A DNA stretch of 6,360 nucleotides from Thermoplasmata archaeon. GTDB taxonomy: Archaea; Thermoplasmatota; Thermoplasmata; Thermoplasmatales; Thermoplasmataceae. The stretch spans positions 1 through 6,360 of the forward strand of contig JAKBQO010000089.1 of NCBI GenBank assembly GCA_021835185.1. The letters are read 5' to 3'. Below, in pieces: positions 6,064-6,360 of the stretch. Both the position numbers and the translations under genes were made by a program. The notes under the pieces are model-generated. The model was not told the DNA's origin. It saw only the letters and a list, made by a program, of their open reading frames with translations, and ran no database searches. Numbering within the stretch: position 1 is the first letter of the stretch; the number at the start of each line of letters is the position of its first letter.

Positions 6064-6360
6064 ATGATAAGGAAAGCCTATATAGATGACTGGGAATCCA
6101 TAAGTTCCATTTCGGCAAGGGCAGGATATGATGATTACATTAACATGGAATTTGGTAGATCTTATCTGGATGGACGTGACGTTTACGTACATATTTCGCA
6201 GGAAATCGATGGTTTTATTAAACTGGAGCCACTCGCTGACAAATCATTATGGTTCAGTGGATTGAGAGTCGGGCCAGAATCACGCAGGAATCATGTGGGA
6301 ACAAAACTTCTCAAATTCGCACTTGATCATGCTATAAACAATGGTTATAAGTCGCTCAGA
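6064..6360 (+). CDS. GNAT family N-acetyltransferase, 3'-truncated by window edge
   Basis: This is an open frame of 99 codons running to the window end. It is the N-terminal part of a cytosolic GNAT enzyme that transfers an acetyl group from acetyl-CoA to an amine. Residues 1-20 (MIRKAYIDDWESISSIS) form the usual first strand and helix. GFIKLEPL and LWFSGLRV are the strands before the cofactor site. RVGPESRRNHVGTKLL is motif A, the pyrophosphate-binding loop, with His where many relatives have the first Gly of RxxGxG. The helix FALDHAINNGYKSLR follows, as expected. Small-molecule or protein N-terminal substrates are both possible. It lies 34 bp after the MFS stop on the same strand with its own TATA box. 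The EIDGFIKLEP...LWFSG stretch resembles the DNGVIKGILS...MWFYG stretch of the protein at 3483-4190, hinting at distant kinship between the two. Confidence 0.88.
   Translation, partial: MIRKAYIDDWESISSISARAGYDDYINMEFGRSYLDGRDVYVHISQEIDGFIKLEPLADKSLWFSGLRVGPESRRNHVGTKLLKFALDHAINNGYKSLR

Noticed and set aside
5906..6118. 70-codon minus-strand frame across the MFS/GNAT junction
   Set aside because: It overlaps the ends of two genuine plus-strand genes and the GNAT promoter, and the translation shows no family features.

Overview
The window looks like chromosomal DNA from a thermoacidophilic archaeon of the Thermoplasmatales (Ferroplasma, Acidiplasma or Thermoplasma type). This placement is inferred from base composition, promoter style and protein flavour, not from a database match. 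The DNA is AT-rich, isoleucine is often ATA and arginine often AGA or AGG. Genes are preceded by archaeal TATA boxes rather than bacterial -35/-10 boxes. Several ATG codons lie about 25 bp from the TATA centre with no Shine-Dalgarno sequence, which is the layout of leaderless mRNAs.

Layout. Bases 1-634 hold the 3' part of a short-chain dehydrogenase/reductase (SDR), cut by the left edge. A T-run follows, then a promoter and Shine-Dalgarno leading to an iron-dependent alcohol dehydrogenase (760-1881). A 263-bp gap between converging genes (1882-2144) has termination-type signals and a small hairpin. On the minus strand come a DAO-family FAD oxidoreductase (2145-3383) and, upstream of it, a 235-residue protein that reads as two degenerate GNAT-like lobes (3483-4190). 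From the shared intergenic region at 4191-4328, a 14-helix major facilitator superfamily (MFS) transporter of DHA2 type runs rightward (4329-6029). It is followed at once by a genuine GNAT acetyltransferase (6064 to the window end), cut by the right edge.

How the genes fit together. The left half is redox metabolism: two NAD(P)-type carbonyl/alcohol oxidoreductases side by side and a flavin amine or amino-acid oxidoreductase. The substrates cannot be read from the sequence. The right half pairs a multidrug-type exporter with two GNAT-fold proteins, a pairing compatible with modification and export of small molecules, but this is only inference. I see no mobile element, CRISPR array, rRNA or tRNA. 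No clearly new system is present. The best leads are the bi-lobed degenerate GNAT protein, the corrected start of the transporter, the repeat and palindrome at its promoter, and a hairpin displaying an anti-Shine-Dalgarno loop in the convergent gap.
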